Assembly (NCBI RefSeq): GCF_000471905.2
Contig: NW_006498233.1
Coordinates: 1,903,543-1,967,542 of the forward strand
Reading direction: 5' to 3'
DNA: 64,000 bases
DNA from: Amborella trichopoda
Lineage: Eukaryota > Streptophyta > Magnoliopsida > Amborellales > Amborellaceae
A program made the position numbers and the translations under genes. The notes beneath the pieces were generated by a model. That model was not told where the DNA came from. It made no database searches and saw nothing but the letters and a program-made list of their open reading frames with translations. Positions 28,201 to 36,399 of this stretch are shown here, piece by piece. Position 1 is the first letter of the stretch. Every line of letters begins with the position of its first letter.

Positions 28201-31200
28201 TCTTTCTCAGAATCTGATAATATCTCATTTTCAGCTATAATCTGAAGAATTCGTTGTTTAACCTCATTATCTATTTCCAGAGAATTTATTTTCTTCGTAA
28301 CTCTAACATTTGTTTTTGTAATGTCCTAGCTTTCCACAGTTATAACAAATTGGAGTGAAAATCTGGGTACTTTATTAACATACTTCCTTTCTCTTTTAGA
28401 AAAAATTTCAAAAATGTCATTACCGAGGTGACAAAATTAACTCTCTTTTTTAGGTAGTTCAATGGTTGGAATCGAACTAGAGATGTGGCACTCCAATTCG
28501 TCAGCTGCTAATACTCAAGCCCAAGCTCAAATCCTTAAAAAAAATACATTTTGTCTTTTAGTGCAAATATCACTAATACCCTTTCCAATGACAAATATGC
28601 CCCTACTCATTTTATAACTATAGAATATAGAAAGGGCCAACACTTCATCTTCTAGTAGTTGTCATACTATGCTGCTGTGATGCCCTTTGAAAGTCTCAAC
28701 AAAGAACACTCAAATTTCATCTCCTACCTTTCTTCATGAAGATAACATTAGCATGAACCCATCAATTCATGATAAGATGAAGCACATAGACTATTATTGC
28801 ACATCAAAGATATGATACTCAAGGCTAATGCCAACCAACCCTATATCATTTATCCATAAAAGACAACTTACCATGTTGTAGAACAAGATTAAAAATAAAA
28901 AACTATTGATTTGATATGCGAATTTATAGCAATCCGAACTAACAAAATTCAATCATACTCAAATTTGATCTAATTGAGAAACAATTTTCCTATACTTACC
29001 TCCACATTAAAGTTACAGTAAATATAATTAACAAAAACCTATTCTATGAAAGCTCAAAATAAAGGATCATTGTTTTGGCTCCATTATATTCATGCATTTA
29101 GTTCCATTCCGTTGTTTGTCATTTAAGAACTACCGAGGTAAGTGTTTCAACATATCCAATTGCCCCTGGCAGTGTTTGAAAACTCAACCGAGTCAGAATG
29201 GGCCTCACCCCTATTGCTCAAACTCAGCAGCCTGTGAAGTTTGGAGCCAAAACCATGGGATCCAGCCAATTATCGCCAATTCCCATTATATTTTAATGTA
29301 AATTAGACAGACTCAACAAAAATCGATTTTTCTAACTCAGGCTTGGGACCGTAGCAAGTCCGGAACAGAGTCCATGCTTCAAAATGATGATCCCAAGATG
29401 AACTCACATGCAAGGACGATGCTCTGTTTGTATATAATGTGGCAACGAAGCATTTATCAATTTCTCCATCACTCATGGGAGTGTTACGCAGAGCCTGTAC
29501 ACAATGGAAGGACAATTAAAACCACAGTAAAGCACATGACACAATGAGCATTTCACCGAATACATGCTATGCATCAAAAAACAAAGATAACTATAACAAT
29601 CAAAGTTCATTAATATTTCAAAATTGTAAGCAAGAGTTATTTCAATAGAAAAATAGTAACTTAAATACTTTATACATAACAAAATTTAAAGGACATGGTT
29701 TCTATGAGTCCTAGGACTCATATGTAGATATGAGTCCCCTCATCATGTTCCATTTTCTAGATGGATTTGGACTTATTTTTAGGTATATATAATAGTCTAA
29801 CATGGAGATCATTAATATGTATAATAGATTTTAAAAACTAAAAGTGACAAATTTTTGAAGAAAAATTTTAGACCATTTGTTTTTATCTTTCTTGGAGGGA
29901 CCACCACTGTACATCCATCTTAGCCTCAGAGGGACTCAAATGTAGATAATCTAACATGGAGATCATTAATATGTATAATAGATTTTAAAAACTAAAAATG
30001 ACAAATTTTTGAAGAAAATTAGACCATTTGTTTTTATCTTTCTTGCCATTTTAGCCTCAGGGGGACTCAAATGTAGTTATGCATCCCCTGATGCATAAAG
30101 CACATTTCCAAATTTAAAAGGTTACATCCAGTTGATGGAAAAAGAACCAAAGGGACGTAACCTAACAGGAAGGCAATAAGAAAAGCAAAACAAAAAACAG
30201 GAGAACTATAAGTAGGCATGGGAATGGGCAGGCACAGGCCGGCACCTCACCATGCCCAACCGGGCAGCTTAGAGCCCTAGCCCAGTCCCAGCTTGGACCC
30301 AGACCTATACAACCGGCCTATTGCCAGGCTAACAAAAACTTCTCTCGCCTCCTTCATAAGTGAATGACCGACCGTGCCTCATAATAAGCTCTTCTAAGCT
30401 TGTAAAAACAACCAATAGAATCCCCTTCTCCTCTCTTAAACTTACCCCTCCACAATAGACCTGTGGAAGGGAGCCATAAATCACCAGTTTCCATTCATGA
30501 ACCAAGTTCCTTATTTGAAACATAAAAACATCAGTGTATAAAAAGGCCCATAAGGAAAAGATCAAGGCATCCCAAGGAAAAAGAAATCATTATTTAGAAA
30601 ATCATTGGCTAGGAGACTACAAATTGAGTTTACAACATATATTGAAGAAAATGTTAGACATGTCTGATTGGGAATACAGAAGAAGCATGATTTAATTAGA
30701 GTGGTAATAAAAGAACAGTGAAAGCAATCAAAATGGGAGGAGAGAAATTCAAATGCACACTTTTTGAAAGAAGAACCCAATTCCTGAGATGAATCGACAA
30801 TCAGAGAGAAATGAATTAAAGGATGATTATTGATGAGAGAAACCAGTAAACAGTGAAATAGTCGGAGGTCAAGTGAAGGTCATCATTTTGCAGCACTTAA
30901 CTTTCTCTCTCTACATATCAAGGGAACAAAAAGTAAAACTTTGTCTAAGATTGAGTGTCTCAAATGTTAGCTCTCTTACTTTTGTATAGAACCGCAATGC
31001 CTCGTGGTAATCCCCATTAGAAAAGCAATGGTTCCCTTTCTGCTTCAAAACCAGAGCATCCTCACGATTCTTTCGACAAAGACCCGTTTCTGGATCATTT
31101 AGCTCTTTCAAGACCTGCAATGTCACCAAGGAAAGACAAGCACAGCAGAACACACAAATCTCTCTCTCTCTCTCTCNNNNNNNNNNNNNNNNNNNNNNNN

Positions 31201-31330
31201 NNNNNNNNNNNNNNNNNNNNNNNACGTACGTACGTACGTACGTACGTACGTACGTACGTACTACGTACTACGTACGTACACGTACACGTACGACACGACA
31301 CGACGTACACACTACACTACTACTCTACTA

Positions 31331-31406
<76 letters not shown>

Positions 31407-31551
31407 CAGTGAAGACTGTTACCTCATGAAATTGGGGAAAAGAGAGAAAGAAGTCGAGGAGTGAAGAAGAGGTGGAAGGGAGATCATCAGGAGCACTCTG
31501 AGCTATCATTTCTCTGAGACGGATGGGAACCAGAGACTTTAGCGTCTCCAT
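4140..31551 (-). CDS. TPR-MYND-SET protein (plant SMYD4-like), 8 exons; 3' end beyond window
   Basis: Eight exons on the minus strand join in frame: 31551-31423, 31114-30980, 29494-29408, 25357-25286, 13827-13617, 5513-5395, 4725-4363 and 4274-4140, giving 417 codons. All introns are GT..AG. Residues about 64-172 form three tandem TPR units. The SET domain starts around 219-251 (a KGRGM turn and an HSEEP motif) and is split, as in SMYD proteins, by a MYND zinc finger: C262/C265, C276/C279, C285/C289, H328/C332. SET sequence resumes to residue 417, and the donor at 4139 shows that more follows. The remaining SET part (including the NHSC-type motif) and C terminus are not found on the minus strand down to base 1. 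Members are predicted lysine methyltransferases or TPR adaptor proteins; substrate unknown. No frame break is seen, so the gene looks intact despite TE-filled introns. Confidence 0.92.
4363..4725 (-). CDS. Exon 7 of the TPR-MYND-SET gene (MYND zinc finger)
   Basis: 121 codons, phase 0, acceptor TTCCAG|ATA and donor TTG|GTACTA. All eight predicted zinc ligands of the MYND finger are present, with a 38-residue insertion between the sixth Cys and the His-x3-Cys pair (HGHEC). Intron 7 is only 88 bp, which shows the ancestral intron scale. Confidence 0.93.
5395..5513 (-). CDS. Exon 6 of the TPR-MYND-SET gene (SET N-terminal part)
   Basis: Two bases plus 39 codons, acceptor TTGCAG|TTG and donor GCG|GTATGC. 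Contains [11 protein letters not shown] and IHSEEPIAA, the opening strands of a SMYD-type SET domain. Intron 6 is 669 bp. Confidence 0.9.
6390..6600 (+). mobile_element. LINE/RTE-like 3' end, second copy
   Basis: Contains GATCTCAAGCCCAGGTAAAG and TTGTGTTAGGTAGGC blocks, then CCCCAAATAGTTGGATAAGG and a GATGATGATCATGATGATGA tail near 6573-6595. Polarity and ending match 3480-3616. It is a 5'-truncated retroposon in intron 5, just left of the copia insertion. The stretch 5934-6390 has no recognisable content. Confidence 0.5.
7144..7406 (-). repeat. 3' LTR of the copia element
   Basis: Begins TGTTAAAAATC and ends TGACA in element sense, and shows the same GA-rich then GGTTCAAAACAAAC structure as the 5' LTR. 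The polypurine tract lies directly outside at 7407-7420. Confidence 0.92.
7460..10436 (-). pseudogene. Copia pol remnant (GAG-pre-integrase, integrase, RT, RNase H)
   Basis: GAG-pre-integrase (10436-10095: [19 protein letters not shown]) is followed by integrase pieces, with an HSDNAEY motif near 9800. RT lies at about 8760-8300, with TFAPVAKV, the [11 protein letters not shown] catalytic segment, and an intact YVDD at about 8341-8355. RNase H lies at 7921-7715 ([24 protein letters not shown]). The reading frame is broken many times, so this is a decayed polyprotein. Confidence 0.9.
10800..11536 (-). pseudogene. Copia gag remnant
   Basis: Starts at ATG 11536 ([20 protein letters not shown], the typical gag opening that leads into a W-x-x-x-V segment) and continues in pieces at 11291-11022. 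A CCHC zinc knuckle ([14 protein letters not shown]) lies near 10847-10806. Stops and frame changes between the pieces make it non-functional. Confidence 0.85.
12084..12095 (-). other. Copia primer binding site
   Basis: TGGTATCACAGC in element sense, directly abutting the 5' LTR. This is the initiator-tRNA-Met type primer site usual for copia. Confidence 0.85.
12096..12389 (-). repeat. 5' LTR of the copia element
   Basis: Matches 7144-7406 but has an extra GAGAGAGATATGAGA-type repeat and a short duplication around 12291-12330, making it about 31 bp longer. Confidence 0.92.
12626..13307. repeat. Direct tandem duplication, unit about 337 bp
   Basis: 12626-12962 and 12972-13307 match almost base for base, for example GGTTGGTTGGACAACCTTAA, CACATGACCT(A/G)TGAAAAGT and GAAATGGGACAGTAGCAGAA. 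A 9-bp spacer separates them. They lie between the copia insertion and exon 5. No family recognised; long open frames over copy 1 have no similarity that I can name. Confidence 0.88.
13617..13827 (-). CDS. Exon 5 of the TPR-MYND-SET gene (TPR 3 and linker)
   Basis: 70 codons plus one base, acceptor CAG|GCT and donor GATG|GTAAAT. Encodes TPR 3 (AWFRRGK...[14 protein letters not shown]) and a polar linker. The trailing G joins exactly with the TT that opens exon 6. Intron 5 (13616-5514, 8103 bp) contains the complete copia element. Confidence 0.9.
14540..14640. repeat. GC-rich GCCTAGG-type fragment
   Basis: A short GC-rich stretch with CCTAGGTGGG and CATCTAGGCGGCGG motifs that resemble the ends of the MITE at 2937-3270. 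Possibly a fragment of the same class. The rest of 13830-15540 holds nothing recognisable. Confidence 0.3.
15545..16206 (+). pseudogene. hAT-like transposase relic (BED finger + DUF659)
   Basis: Plus-strand frames read as the N-terminal half of a plant hAT-like transposase. First comes a degraded BED finger with [14 protein letters not shown] and [10 protein letters not shown] (15630-15712). Then follow a basic linker and, after a stop at about 15924, a DUF659-like piece ([26 protein letters not shown], about 15999-16200) that runs into GRWTM and stops. The first zinc Cys pair is lost. The catalytic and dimerisation parts are absent. It sits in intron 4, antisense to the host gene. Confidence 0.7.
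16430..17560. other. Unassigned TE-like sequence with GGGATC/GAGCTC motifs
   Basis: No ORF is convincing. There is a TATA-like GTTTATATAG at about 16621 after a GAGAGA-rich stretch, then irregular repeats of GGGATC, GAGCTC and CGTTCCC motifs (16860-17540). Similar motif-rich sequence occurs near 38880-39010. Probably part of an old LTR element, but no terminal repeat could be defined. Confidence 0.3.
18290..18915. repeat. Dispersed repeat, copy B (TE remnant)
   Basis: Colinear with copy A at 1190-1840. Shared features include a 'TCATGATTGGAC' block, a 'GTACATGTACACGTCACAC' block, 'CACACTCCCACTGGAGCC' and 'GCCTTTAAATGGCCACAT'. It directly precedes the truncated copia at 18947. Confidence 0.5.
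18947..19304 (-). repeat. 3' LTR of the truncated copia
   Basis: 358 bp, with terminal TGTTA/TAACA inverted repeats, followed by the polypurine tract (element sense CTTGAGGGGAG). The candidate target duplication AACTA (18942-18946) has no partner because the other end is gone. Confidence 0.75.
19402..19536. repeat. 67-bp tandem duplication in the copia RNase H end
   Basis: A CCAATTAATCTGATGA...CACGAATGAAG unit occurs twice (about 19402-19468 and 19469-19536) with a few differences. It lies at the 3' end of the RNase H region. Confidence 0.85.
19473..22330 (-). pseudogene. pol remnant of the truncated copia
   Basis: GAG-pre-integrase near 22330-22090 ([20 protein letters not shown]). Integrase 21914-21690 ([11 protein letters not shown]) and its C-terminal part 21570-21289 ([17 protein letters not shown]). 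RT pieces at 20635-20447 ([17 protein letters not shown]) and 20075-19854 ([18 protein letters not shown]). RNase H 19739-19473 ([30 protein letters not shown]). The RT metal-binding box reads Y-I-G-D near 20310, so the first catalytic Asp is lost. Several frame breaks are present. Confidence 0.88.
22381..24780. other. Unassigned intron 4 sequence
   Basis: No gene or mobile-element signature that I recognise. A 28-bp phrase (CCTTGTGAAACCCCATTAAA and onward) occurs at about 22507 and again at about 22625. A short minus-strand open frame at 23271-23047 resembles nothing I can name. A poly-A run lies near 24155-24166. Confidence 0.5.
24784..25115. mobile_element. GGGC/GCCC-rich hAT-like MITE
   Basis: Begins TTAGGCCTGGCAATGGGC and ends in the inverse motif (TGTAGCCCTACTA), with an interior packed with GGGCC/GGCCC motifs and a short AT-rich centre. 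This matches the common plant non-autonomous hAT class whose ends read TAGGGCTGGCAA-like. The ends are imperfect. A smaller relative lies at 30213-30334. Confidence 0.45.
25286..25357 (-). CDS. Exon 4 of the TPR-MYND-SET gene
   Basis: 24 codons, phase 0 to 0, acceptor TTTCAG|AAG and donor AAAG|GTAAAA. Encodes the second helix of TPR 2 ([18 protein letters not shown]). Intron 4 (25285-13828) is 11458 bp, the largest in the gene. Confidence 0.92.
25968..25985. repeat. Poly-C run in intron 3
   Basis: A homopolymer C run interrupted once upstream. A comparable C-rich run is at about 5811-5829. Both are prone to sequencing and assembly error. Confidence 0.9.
26255..26690 (+). pseudogene. Endogenous pararetrovirus RT core fragment (Caulimoviridae)
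   Basis: An open plus-strand stretch encodes the palm of a pararetroviral reverse transcriptase. It has an [13 protein letters not shown] motif and then a metal-binding box whose first residue is His rather than Tyr (H-I-D-D). The following thumb-side sequence ends at LNYILDL. Similarity to Caulimoviridae (florendovirus- or petuvirus-like) is much closer than to gypsy elements. The fragment starts abruptly and ends at about 26690, where the other fragment begins on the opposite strand. It is a dead genomic fossil in intron 3. Confidence 0.85.
26692..28352 (-). pseudogene. Endogenous pararetrovirus zinc-finger/protease/RT N-terminal fragment, inverted
   Basis: The minus strand reads, from right to left: a CCHC zinc knuckle with a stop right after it (about 28352-28305); acidic and coiled-coil polyprotein sequence (28007-27486); a retropepsin-like protease (about 27445-27176) whose catalytic triplet is D-S-R and which keeps the VILGTPFL segment; then the RT N terminus. 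This ends at about 26692, mid-domain, exactly where the plus-strand RT core ends. Movement- and coat-protein regions are missing. Several stops are present, so it is non-functional. Confidence 0.82.
28353..29407. other. Unassigned remainder of intron 3
   Basis: AT-rich sequence with no open frame, RNA gene or repeat that I can support. The pararetrovirus similarity may extend a little to the right of 28352 but is not clear. Confidence 0.5.
29408..29494 (-). CDS. Exon 3 of the TPR-MYND-SET gene
   Basis: 29 codons, phase 0 to 0, acceptor GTACAG|GCT and donor CAT|GTGAGT. It completes TPR 1 (ALR..) and starts TPR 2 ([12 protein letters not shown]). Intron 3 (29407-25358, 4050 bp) carries the pararetrovirus fragments. 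Confidence 0.92.
29793..30082. repeat. Tandem duplication, unit about 150 bp
   Basis: Two copies, starting at TCTAACATGGAGATCATTAA (29796 and 29950), each ending near GCCTCAG(A/G)GGGACTCAAATG. The first has a 15-20 bp insertion before GCCTCAG. Intron 1/2 region, just left of exon 2. Confidence 0.85.
30213..30334. mobile_element. Short GC-rich hAT-like MITE relic
   Basis: TAGGCATGGGAATGGGC at the left and CGGCCTATTGCCAGGCTAA at the right are roughly inverted, around a GGCC-rich core. Resembles the element at 24784-25115. Confidence 0.4.
30980..31114 (-). CDS. Exon 2 of the TPR-MYND-SET gene (TPR 1)
   Basis: 45 codons, phase 0 to 0, between acceptor TTGCAG|GTC and donor AAA|GTAAGA. It carries the first half of TPR 1: [20 protein letters not shown] has the canonical small and aromatic TPR positions. 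Intron 2 is 1485 bp. Confidence 0.92.
31165..31403. repeat. Microsatellite cluster around an assembly gap in intron 1
   Basis: (TC)n at 31159-31176, N at 31177-31223, pure (ACGT)n at 31224-31260, then mixed ACGT/ACACG/ACT motifs to about 31330, then (CT)n at about 31331-31402. The last tract ends 18 bases from the exon 1 donor. Open frames here are repeat artefacts. Confidence 0.9.
31177..31223. other. Assembly gap (47 N)
   Basis: An unresolved run of N inside intron 1, flanked by two different microsatellites. The true intron length is unknown. Confidence 0.98.
31423..31551 (-). CDS. Exon 1 of the TPR-MYND-SET gene
   Basis: Starts at ATG 31551-31549 and encodes 43 codons (METLKSLVP... to ...PQFHE). 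It ends at GAG|GTAACA, with the donor at 31422-31421, phase 0. An upstream in-frame ATG-like codon 15 bases earlier is not preferred because homologous starts begin near METL; this choice is inference. Intron 1 (31422-31115) contains the assembly gap. Confidence 0.88.
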
Positions 31552-31750
31552 CGTCGAACACAACAAAACCCTAATTTCTTTAATCTGCAGAGAGAAGCAG
31601 AGGTTTGAAGTTCGTCAGCCTACTGATTCTTCTCTACTCTTCTCCAAGCAACTCATTCTTCCCAACTCTTCTCGTATTACCAGTAACGAGAGCACTGAGT
31701 TGGGCTCAGTTTTAACAGGAACTGAGCCAGAAATTTACGCTCGTACCTCG

Positions 31751-31765
31751 CCAATATAAAATTGG
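31751..31765 (-). promoter_or_regulatory. Candidate core promoter motif of the TPR-MYND-SET gene
   Basis: CCAATATAAAATTGG holds a TATA-like core between inverted CCAAT boxes, about 200 bp upstream of the ATG. Position fits a plant promoter with a moderate 5' UTR. The MITE starting at 31770 abuts it directly. Function is inference only. Confidence 0.3.
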
Positions 31766-31769
31766 GTGA

Positions 31770-32195
31770 GGTTTGTAGAAAGGTGCCACCTTATACTATA
31801 CAAGTAAGGCGTACAGCTAAATTTTTTTTTAGGGAGATATCATTTTGATGATGAAAATCTTATTGTGGTTTGAAATCATACGATGGTTTGAAAATATATG
31901 TTTTATCTTAATCATAAAATTTAAAAAATGGTGCTAAGCAAGCAAATCTATAAACATTTGAAATCTTAAAAGTAGAACATCCAAATAATCTATTACCATA
32001 TTCATTCGTGTAAGAGTAGCATTCTTTTTTTCTTTATTCTATATGTCTGTAAGAGTTGCATTCTTTTTTTCTTTATATCTATATGTCTTGAAGTCAAGAT
32101 GATCAATTGGATAGTTTTCCAATTTCAGAACACTCTTTTCTACCAAATTTTTTATGTGCACTTTCTATAATATAAGTTGCAACTTTATATAAACC
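31770..32195. mobile_element. Mutator-like MITE, copy 3, in the gene's 5' flank
   Basis: The left end GGTTTGTAGAAAGGTGCCAC and the inverse of the right end (GGTTTATATAAAGTTGCAAC) align over about 38 bp with few mismatches. The interior shares blocks with 730-1060 and 2519-2898, including TCAAGATGATCAATT near 32095. An internal 43-bp tandem duplication (about 32008-32094) is unique to this copy. Confidence 0.65.
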
Positions 32196-33300
32196 TTTCC
32201 TATTAAATTTTAGGGTATTTTATAATAGTGGATATTTAGGAGGTATGACCATAAATTCTCAGAATTTAAAAGAAAAAAAAATAACATTGGGAAATTATTA
32301 TCAATATCCCTCTATTTTATTAATATTAAAAAAAAAATGCCCTCAAAATATTCAATTTACTACTCATGTCCTATTTTTCCTTCCTCTTCCCTCAAAATGC
32401 CCTTAGTTTCAAACTCTAATTCCAAGCTGATGTCTTCCATAGTTTGCATAATGAATAACGGAGTTCAAATTACATTTGTCCATTGATCGAATCAAATTTT
32501 CAAACACTTGACATTCATGGATGTTTATCCAATGAATGGACCAGTTTTGCAAACACTTAGTGTTCATGGTGATTACCCACTGATTGAACAAATTTTCAAA
32601 CACTTGACATTCATGGGTGTTTTATCAATTCAATGACCAAATTCTTTGGCAAATTTCTCACTGTAAATATACGTTGACCAAAAAATTCATTGTAAATCCA
32701 CTAATAAATTTACACTGAAAATTTCATATGACGTGCGTACTCGCACGCATCGATGGTGACCGTTACCTTCCCTGAGACCCTTCGTTTACTTCCAGTGACT
32801 GTTCACTACCTGATGACTCTCGGTTTCTTATCGGGAAACCCTTTCATTTACTGGGAACCCACTGTTGTGCCGTTCCCCGTCCTCCACACCCTGAAAAGTC
32901 CCTGAAAACCAGCGGAAGTTCACCGGCAGCTCCCTGCTTGCAACTTGGACCCCTTTCCCCATTTTCAGCTACTCCAAAACTACAGCCGGAATCTCCATGG
33001 ACTCCAGCGAGCTCCCCGCTTTTCTCAGCCAGGCAGTAACCTTCGCTGGCAGACGCCTGCAACCCTCACGAATGCCCTCTCTCTTCCTTGCCGGAGTTCT
33101 TTGCTGACAAATCACTGCAACCTTCCCCTTGCAAGTGTCATGTCGGAATTTCTCGCACTCTCACCAAAAGAACCCTACAACCTTCCCTCGAGTACCCTGC
33201 GTTCATGCTCGAGTCCTAGCCAAAAGCTTCTCTCTCTCATTGCTAAAAATTGTCTTAGCCATTTTTTTTTACCCTAAGGTAAAATGGTGAAAAAGGGGTT
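32196..33300. other. Intergenic stretch with no supported gene
   Basis: An AT-rich part (to about 32730) contains three spaced repeats of a CAAACACTTG(A/G)(C/T)(A/G)TTCATGG phrase (32500-32615). It is followed by GC-richer sequence with a 110-codon plus-strand frame (32945-33277) that has no recognisable domain and low-complexity composition. I do not call it a gene. Confidence 0.5.
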
Positions 33301-33611
33301 TACCCCCTTGTATAGATGAAACTTCCCCGAGGTACCCCTACCAAAATGGAAATGCTAGCGAGGTTCCTAAAGGCCAAAATACGATGGGCCTGACCGGGTT
33401 GGGCTCAGACCCGAAGCCTATATCCAGGTTACCGCTGTTCATGCTCTACCACCGCTCATGCTCCAGTGCCGAACACGCCACTGAAGGACAAATGCCAATG
33501 GGCAGGACCGGGTCGGGCTCAGACCCAAGGCCCGAACAGAGGTTTATTGCCACCCACACAGCACCAAGAGTCAAAAGGACCAGGACAGAGTCGGGCCCAG
33601 GCCTGAACACA

Positions 33612-33770
33612 GGTCACCGCCGTCTATGTAACTTATGACTAGCGCCGTCTGTGAGCAGCACCGTCTGTGTAACTTATGACCAACGCTGTATGTGTAACTT
33701 GTGACCAACGACATCTGTGTAGCTTGTGACCAGCGTCGTCTGTGTAATTTATGCCCGGCATCGTGTGTGC
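33612..33770. repeat. Short tandem array, unit about 25 bp
   Basis: About six diverged units of CG(C/T)CGTCTGTGTAACTTATGAC type. They form the left edge of the retrotransposon-derived noncoding zone. Confidence 0.65.
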
Positions 33771-34254
33771 ATCTTCCGTGTGACTACTTCTTAGCACTGT
33801 TCAGGACCAGTGTCGTGCGTGTTATGCTTCCCATACTAACATCATGCATGTGCTAGCACCCTACGTGTCTAAACCTGGTCATCACCGAGAGTGTTCCGCC
33901 ATCATCCTCAATAGGAGTTACACCTGTGTCACAGCCCATCATCCCTAGTGGAGTTAGGTGTATGCCAAAAAAAGGTATGCTTGCCTCTTTAATCCCCAGT
34001 GGGTATGTTTCGCACCAAGCTATCTTATCTTCAGGGACTCGGGTTACCTTCCATAAGCCTATTCCCTATGGAGTCTCATTTTTCACCCCAGGGAGTCATA
34101 CTTGCCCCCTAATCCCCAGTAAAGTCTGCTTTTGCTTGCTATCCCTCGTCGGGTCACCATCTCCATCTGAACCCTCTGCTTGTGTATGGCCATAACCATT
34201 TTATCCCCAGGGAGCCGGATTGTCATTCATGCTTCTATTCCCCATAGAGCTTCA

Positions 34255-35050
34255 CCTACATGGCAACCCAAACCACGGTCTAGATGCATGACCCTAAACT
34301 GCATGGTCCAAACTATACGACCTTAAATTACATAGCCACGGTCTAGTTGCATGATCTTAAAAAAACATGGTTCTAGTTGCATGAATTTAAACAGCATAGC
34401 CACGGTCCAAGCTATATGACCTTAAACCATAGTGCACGTCTTGACCGCATGACGTTAAAAGGCTTAACACCACGGTCCAAACTATATGACCTTAAACCGT
34501 AGCAGAGGTCTAGTTGCACGACCTTAAACTGCATGGTCTTGGCTGCATGACTTTAAATTGCATAGCCACGGTTCAAGCTATATGACCTTAAACTGTAGTG
34601 TACATCGTGGCTACATGACGTTAAACTGCTTTGCACAGGTCCTGGAGGCATAACCTTAAACACGCCCCCACATACGCACACTCCTCGTGTACACGCACCA
34701 CCTTCATTAACTACCCAGTAAATCCATCTTCCTTCATTACCATTCATCATTCCCCAGTGAGTCTCACCCGTGCTCATCAATGGCGAGACATCCCACCATC
34801 CATACTAGCCGTCAACTAGTGGGACCCCATCATCCATCTTCCATACCAACACCACTCACTTTTCATAAAGCAGCCTCATTCCATCTCCCCAAAGTGAGTC
34901 AAACCACTACCATACTCACTCCGTGGCTCCAACAGACTGCCACCCATCTCCACCATGGTCTAGCTGTATGACCTTAAACTGTAGTGCACGTCTTGGCCGC
35001 ATGACGTTAAAAGGCTTCGCACAGGTCCCGAAGGCATGACCTTAAAAACG
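34255..35050 (+). repeat. Tandem array with a GCATGACCTTAAAC motif
   Basis: More than a dozen units of about 30-36 bp, each with (T/G)(A/G)CATGACCTTAAA(C) and alternating CACGGTCCAAGCTATATGAC variants; three more lie at 34955-35050 after a gap of non-repeat sequence. The reverse complement motif recurs at 60280-60510 and, more distantly, at 47262-47550. This places it in the 3' noncoding segment of a Tat-type gypsy element in plus orientation. Confidence 0.75.
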
Positions 35051-35059
35051 CATTCACAA

Positions 35060-36390
35060 AAAAAAAGAAAAAAAAGGAGAATAACAGGCATGGTGTATAC
35101 CTGGACAATGGAATGCCATGAGTAAAAATGATAGACGGTCATGGTCATGAAACCATGAGTACGAGAGTTTCATGAAAATAAAAGCCGGGCACGATGAAAA
35201 CCCCAAAGGGGTCTGTGAGTAAAAATGGAAGAATAAGGGTGGACATGGCAGAAAGGTCATGGGTAAAAGAGCCCCAAATAAAAAGAAGTTGGTGAAAACC
35301 GTCTCTATGACGCCGCTTCCCAAGTTCAAGTGAAAATCCGTAAAGGATGCTTAGACCAATAAACAGGTTGATGTAGCACACGCCTCATAGGTGGCTTCAG
35401 CCACTGTGTAAGAAGAAAAATCCTTGGTGTCAGAATGCTCTGATACCAAGGCCCAAAAATATGAGGATCAAGGAAATATTCCAATAGCTTGAGTCCATTC
35501 GCAAAAGGACTCGAAGGACAGAAGACTCGCCAAGAAGGTAAGACAATTCTCATGAAGAAGAGCACCATTCTCAGGAGGTAACTAACACACTTCATGATAC
35601 TGAAGGTGCCCCAAGAAAGCTAAGTCAGCCAGACCTTGGATCTGTTATACAACAACCAGGATTGAGCCCCCAGGGTCGCCTCGGACGAAGAAGAGAGGTA
35701 TCTTAATTATCGAAACTGCTAGCAGTAAGCAGGGTTGTGCCCATAACTGGTCACCTCGACAAAATGAGGTACCCTGCCCACCAAGGAAAATCTGATGCGA
35801 ACAGCAGACGACTGCCAACAAAAAGCCCTTCAGTAGATCATCCATAACAAACAACAAAATAAAGAAACCCAAACTAAATGGGAAAAGTACCCTAAAGCGT
35901 GACACTCGATTGCCAGACGGGCCTAATTCTGATCAACGAGGTCCGTACAAAATCCTCAACTATCAGAATCATAAATAGTCCCTTGAGGGTGAGAACTTCG
36001 ATAGAATCCCTCAAAAGTCTCTTCTCCCCCAAAGTCTCCACGGATGGACCTGCACAATGCATCCAAACATGTGAGCATCCTAGTTACAGCATGCGTGGAT
36101 ATCACCTCGGCGTTCACATGGTCTTGTGGTTAAGAAGAAAAAAGAAATAAAGCTGAAGGAAATTTTTCGAATGTTGTCCTTCTCGCTTCTCTAGAAGCAC
36201 AACATTCAACGGGGCAAGCTGTTTGAAGACATTTTTTAGCACCTTGGGTCTTTGATGTGAAATAAAAGAGAAGCCGGTCAATAAAGCCCTGACATATAAT
36301 GGAATTCCTAACAGTCTTATAATTACCCTAGAACAAGTGAAAATATTTCTAAGCACTTCAAAAGACCATCTGTCAAGTTTTGTCACAATT
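35060..36390 (+). mobile_element. 3' noncoding segment of a Tat-type gypsy relative (plus orientation)
   Basis: Colinear with the reverse complement of about 60250-59800. Shared order: an A-rich run, GGCATGGTGTATACC, GAGTAAAAATGAT, ATGAAAACCCC, GGTCATGGGTAAAA, AAAAGAAGTTGGTGAAAAC, and a CAATAAACAGG block. No ORF is credible. Element sense runs toward the LTR-like region on the right. Confidence 0.7.
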
Positions 36391-36399
36391 CAATAACTA

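Noticed and set aside
26255..28352. Gypsy retrotransposon instead of pararetrovirus
   Set aside because: The RT palm sequence and the zinc finger-protease-RT order with no integrase fit Caulimoviridae better; no LTRs flank it.
28440..28500. Possible tRNA-like segment (GGTTGGAATCGAACT)
   Set aside because: It does not form a cloverleaf; the T-arm and acceptor pairings are missing.
32945..33277. Plus-strand ORF of 110 codons upstream of the host gene
   Set aside because: No recognisable domain, Ser/Leu/Pro-rich composition and no promoter or homolog evidence.
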